A program made the position numbers and the translations under genes. Below the pieces are notes generated by a model. The model saw nothing but the letters and a program-made list of their open reading frames with translations. It did not search any database and had not been told where the DNA came from. Shown piece by piece: positions 60,682-63,349 of a DNA stretch of 63,349 nucleotides (position 1 is the stretch's first letter; each line of letters begins with the position of its first letter). The stretch lies in NCBI GenBank assembly GCA_028291265.1, contig JAQGIK010000128.1:1-63349 (forward strand). Reading direction: 5' to 3'. This DNA comes from Caulobacter sp. (lineage in GTDB: Bacteria; Pseudomonadota; Alphaproteobacteria; Caulobacterales; Caulobacteraceae).

Positions 60682-61092
60682 CTAGGCGGCGGCCGGCTTG
60701 CCGAGCTTCAGCCCGGCGAGGATGGCCCCGCTGAGGATGTACTGCAGCAGCATGTAGCCGCCGTCGATCGGGATCAGGCCGGTGTTGTCGTGGCCGTAGA
60801 TGAACCGCAGGGCCATGGTGCCCAGGCCGAAGAAGGCGCAGACTAGGGCCCCGAAAATGGCCCCGTTCACATAGCCGTTGGTCCCCGTCTTGCCGACCAG
60901 CCAGGCCAGGCCGACGACGATGACCAGGTTCTGCACCACGCCCCAGACCATGCCCATGCTGTTGGCCGACTCGGCGGTGACGCCGCTCAGCGCCATCCAC
61001 TTTTCAGCGAACAGGAAACCGTACCAGCCGAAGCCCAGGGCCTGGCCGACGATCAGCGCCACAACGACGCCGATCCAATTGATGCTCTTCAT
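60682..61092 (-). CDS. DUF1761-like membrane protein
   Basis: 136 residues with four hydrophobic helices. INWIGVVVALIVGQALGFGWYGFLFAEKWMALSG is the conserved start of the small DUF1761 family (Gly-x-x-W-Y-G pattern), and the last helix is near the C-terminus (YMLLQYILSGAILAGL). Role unknown. ATG 61092 follows a G-rich stretch; the frame upstream is not conserved-looking. It is divergent from metG. Confidence 0.75.
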   Translation of the reverse strand: MKSINWIGVVVALIVGQALGFGWYGFLFAEKWMALSGVTAESANSMGMVWGVVQNLVIVVGLAWLVGKTGTNGYVNGAIFGALVCAFFGLGTMALRFIYGHDNTGLIPIDGGYMLLQYILSGAILAGLKLGKPAAA

Positions 61093-61250
61093 GGCGAAAT
61101 CGCCCCCAGCGGGGTTGTGAGCGTCGAGCGCGGCCGGACGCCCCCGCGTCAACCCGGATGACGCGAAGGTAGGGGCAAATCACCTGCCTGCGCAAACCAG
61201 GGCGCCGGCAGGCTGTCATTCGCCGCGCGGCTCGCCTATATCCGCGCCCC

Positions 61251-62960
61251 ATGACGCGCGTTCTGATCACCTCCGCCCTGCCGTACATCAACGGCATCAA
61301 GCACCTGGGCAACCTGGCCGGCTCGATGCTGCCGGCCGACGTCTTCGCGCGCTTCAAGCGGGCTCAAGGGTCCGAGGTGCTCTACATCTGCGCCACCGAC
61401 GAGCACGGCACGCCGGCCGAACTGGCCGCCGCCGAAGCCGGCCAGGACGTCCGCACCTACTGCGACGAGCAGCACACCCTGCAGCACGACATCGGCCGCC
61501 AGTTCGGCCTGTCGTTCGACTGGTTCGGCCGCAGCTCCAATCCGCCCAACCACCGGCTGACGCAGCATTTCGCGGAAGTGCTGGAATCCAAGGGGCTGAT
61601 CGAGGAGCGGACCGACAAGATGGTCTATTCGGTCGACGACCGGCGCTTCCTGCCCGACCGCTATGTCGAGGGCACCTGCCCGCACTGCGGCTTCGAGAAG
61701 GCTCGAGGCGACCAGTGCGACAATTGCGGCAACCTGCTGGACCCGGTCGACCTGATCGACCCGTACAGCAAGATCTCGGGCTCGCGGAACATCGAGGTCC
61801 GCGACACCAACCACCTCTACCTGCAGCAGACCAAGCTGGAGAGCCGCATCCGCGCCTGGGTCGACGCCAACAGCGCCAACTGGCCGCTGCTGACCCGCTC
61901 CATCGCCTACAAACACCTCGACGAGGGCCTGATCGACCGCGGCATCACCCGCGACCTCGCCTGGGGCATCCCGGTGGTCAAGGACGGCCTGCCGCGGCCC
62001 GGGTTCGAGGACAAGGTCTTCTACGTCTGGTTCGACGCGCCGATCGAATACATCGGCGCCACCGTCGAATGGGCCGAGTCGGAAGGCACCGACTGGGAGC
62101 GCTGGTGGCGCACCGACAAGGGCGCCGACGACACCGAGTACGTCCAGTTCATGGGCAAGGACAACGTCGCCTTCCACACCGTCAGCTTCCCGGCCACGAT
62201 CCTGGGATCTGAAGAGCCCTGGAAGACGGTCGACCGGCTGAAGGCCTTCAACTGGCTCAACTGGTACGGCGGCAAGTTCTCGACCAGCGAGAAGCGCGGC
62301 GTCTTCATGGATACGGCGCTGGAGCTGCTGCCGCCGGACCTGTGGCGCTGGTACCTGACGGCCAATGCGCCGGAGGGATCCGACACCGCCTTCACCTGGG
62401 AGCAGTTCCAGTCGGCGGTGAACAAGGACCTGGCCGATGTGCTGGGCAACTTCGTCAACCGCATCGCCAAGTTCGCCGAAAGCAAGTTCGAGGGCCTCGT
62501 GCCCGAGGGCGGCGAGGCGGGCGAGCTGGAAGCCAAGCTGTACGCCGATCTGGACGCCGGCATCGCCGACCTGACCACTCAGATGGAGGCCATCGAGGTC
62601 CGCAAGGCCGCCCAGGCGCTGCGGGCCCTGTGGGTGCTGGGCAACGAGTACCTGCAGGTCGCCGCCCCCTGGACGGCGATCAAGACCGACCCGGCCCGGG
62701 CGGCGGTGGTCGTGCGCACGGCCCTGAACCTGGCGGCGCTCTACGCCCGCCTGTCGGCCCCCTTCATCCCGTTCGCGGCCGAGAAGATCGCCGAGGCTTT
62801 CAATCAGGGCTGGCCCCTGGCCTGGCCGTCGGAAGGGGCGGCCGTCGAGCTGGACCGCCTGCCGGTCGGCCAGACCGTCCGCGCGCCCGACGTGCTGTTC
62901 AAGAAGATCGAGGACGAACAGGTCGCCGAATGGGGCGAGCGGTTTGGCGGGGCGGCGTAG
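61251..62960 (+). CDS. metG: methionyl-tRNA synthetase
   Basis: 569 residues, class I synthetase. The HIGH motif appears as HLGN (18-21) and the KMSKS motif as KFSTS (342-346). A four-Cys zinc knuckle CPHC...CDNC (143-159) lies in the CP domain, as in the MetG1 type. [31 protein letters not shown] binds methionine. The protein ends after the anticodon-binding helices and lacks the C-terminal Trbp111-like tRNA-binding domain of E. coli MetG. A 164-base repeat and then trpE follow on the other side. Confidence 0.96.
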   Translation: MTRVLITSALPYINGIKHLGNLAGSMLPADVFARFKRAQGSEVLYICATDEHGTPAELAAAEAGQDVRTYCDEQHTLQHDIGRQFGLSFDWFGRSSNPPNHRLTQHFAEVLESKGLIEERTDKMVYSVDDRRFLPDRYVEGTCPHCGFEKARGDQCDNCGNLLDPVDLIDPYSKISGSRNIEVRDTNHLYLQQTKLESRIRAWVDANSANWPLLTRSIAYKHLDEGLIDRGITRDLAWGIPVVKDGLPRPGFEDKVFYVWFDAPIEYIGATVEWAESEGTDWERWWRTDKGADDTEYVQFMGKDNVAFHTVSFPATILGSEEPWKTVDRLKAFNWLNWYGGKFSTSEKRGVFMDTALELLPPDLWRWYLTANAPEGSDTAFTWEQFQSAVNKDLADVLGNFVNRIAKFAESKFEGLVPEGGEAGELEAKLYADLDAGIADLTTQMEAIEVRKAAQALRALWVLGNEYLQVAAPWTAIKTDPARAAVVVRTALNLAALYARLSAPFIPFAAEKIAEAFNQGWPLAWPSEGAAVELDRLPVGQTVRAPDVLFKKIEDEQVAEWGERFGGAA

Positions 62961-62975
62961 GGCGTCAGGCCCACT

Positions 62976-63139
62976 TCCCCCTCCGCTACGGTCATCCTAG
63001 GGCTTGTCCCTAGGATCCCGCTCTCCGCTTCTCTCACGGTGGTGTGGAGGCGCGGCCGCGCCTCCAAGGCCTGGGCTTGTCGCGGCTGAACCCGGGATCC
63101 TAGGCACAAGGCCTAGGATGACGGTAGCGGGGAGGGGGA
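62976..63139. repeat. 164-bp MITE-like inverted repeat between metG and trpE
   Basis: The left arm (from 62976) and right arm (to 63139) mirror each other: CCCCCTCCGCTAC..GTCATCCTAG versus CTAGGATGAC..GTAGCGGGGAGGGGG, with the inner GGATCCCG/CGGGATCC in addition. The loop contains a perfect 20-bp palindrome at 63046-63065 (GGAGGCGCGGCCGCGCCTCC). No coding region is seen inside. Confidence 0.75.
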
Positions 63140-63154
63140 CGGTCGCGGAGACCG

Positions 63155-63349
63155 TTACCGAAACCGCCAGGCCTCTTCCGCCGCCCGCCGCAGCGCCCGG
63201 CTCTTGTGCAGGGTCTCTTCGTACTCCGCGTCCGCATCGCTGTCGGCCACCACGCCGCCGCCGGCCTGGACGTACAGCATGCCGTCCTTGACCAGCCCGG
63301 TGCGCAGCACGATGCAGGTGTCGACCGAGCCGTCGGCGCCGAAATAGCC
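63155..63349 (-). CDS. trpE: anthranilate synthase component I, 3' end only
   Basis: Reverse strand, 64 residues visible; the 5' part continues beyond the window. [46 protein letters not shown] and the terminal basic tail are the conserved chorismate-binding end of TrpE (the GxxxxDxCIxLRT and QAGxGxVxDSxPExEYxE patterns). TrpE makes anthranilate from chorismate, the first step of tryptophan synthesis. p-Aminobenzoate synthase shares this end, but the AEYEET form favours TrpE. Confidence 0.85.
   Translation of the reverse strand, partial: GYFGADGSVDTCIVLRTGLVKDGMLYVQAGGGVVADSDADAEYEETLHKSRALRRAAEEAWRFR

Noticed and set aside
1..63349. CRISPR array, rRNA genes, prophage or intact insertion sequence
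   Set aside because: No regularly spaced repeats of 25-40 bases, no rRNA motifs, no transposase or phage proteins were found on either strand.

Overview
The window is a 63 kb stretch of chromosome from a very GC-rich alphaproteobacterium, most likely a member of the Caulobacteraceae (Caulobacter or Phenylobacterium type). The evidence is: the order UPF0262 - LMW phosphatase - infA - maf - rng - yacG - tRNA-Phe; two DUF2336 proteins; an ExbB with a cleavable signal peptide and a long Ala/Pro spacer; a tRNA-His without an encoded G-1 and with A73; and a CtrA-type box (TTAA-N7-TTAA). Genes are packed tightly, with many ATGA/GTGA stop-start overlaps. There is no prophage, rRNA operon, CRISPR array or complete insertion sequence.

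Layout. 1-2957: housekeeping genes ending in tRNA-Phe. 3469-5548: exbB-exbD-tonB, the energy supply for TonB-dependent import. 5919-8390: a reverse-strand epoxide hydrolase, tRNA-His, and a less GC-rich patch with a small lipoprotein, an unknown membrane-anchored protein and direct repeats. 8398-11696: reverse-strand glucan debranching enzyme and glycosyltransferase. 11903-17924: a six-gene operon DUF4129-DUF4350-MoxR-DUF58-SpoIIM-RDD, a widespread but poorly understood envelope module. 17928-21174: short-chain dehydrogenase, a flavin-binding-like protein, an ArsR repressor with a visible operator, an AHSA1-type protein and a membrane acyltransferase.

21234-28884: PQQ/haem alcohol dehydrogenase, a TonB-dependent receptor that lacks a signal peptide, a CinA-type amidohydrolase, a ThiO-like oxidase, an acyl-CoA dehydrogenase and a second TonB. 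29057-31431: a lytic transglycosylase under a CtrA-type box, then a 420-residue protein whose first 45 residues look like the active-site region of proteasome/HslV/Anbu subunits, and a coupled 74-residue protein. This pair is the best candidate for an undescribed system. 31428-40674: CoA-transferase, hybrid histidine kinase, two DUF2336 proteins, GNAT, SRPBCC, Nudix with a split Nudix box, an Hpt phosphotransfer protein and NAD kinase. 40777-47765: glycerol kinase, class II aldolase and an RND efflux pair.

47767-63349: an ABC exporter pair, an AceE-like transketolase, two SnoaL-like proteins, a cytochrome c lipoprotein, ArfB, two DUF805 proteins, YaiI, a probable 27-residue small protein, tRNA-Thr, a PHA-granule-type protein, a four-gene polyamine ABC transporter operon (potFGHI type), a DUF1761 membrane protein, metG and the 3' end of trpE.

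The intergenic DNA carries much of the unusual signal: a six-unit array with an exact 11-base period, a roughly 42-base element found in two distant intergenic regions, and several REP/MITE-like inverted repeats. All functional calls were made by reading the translated sequence; no database search was run.
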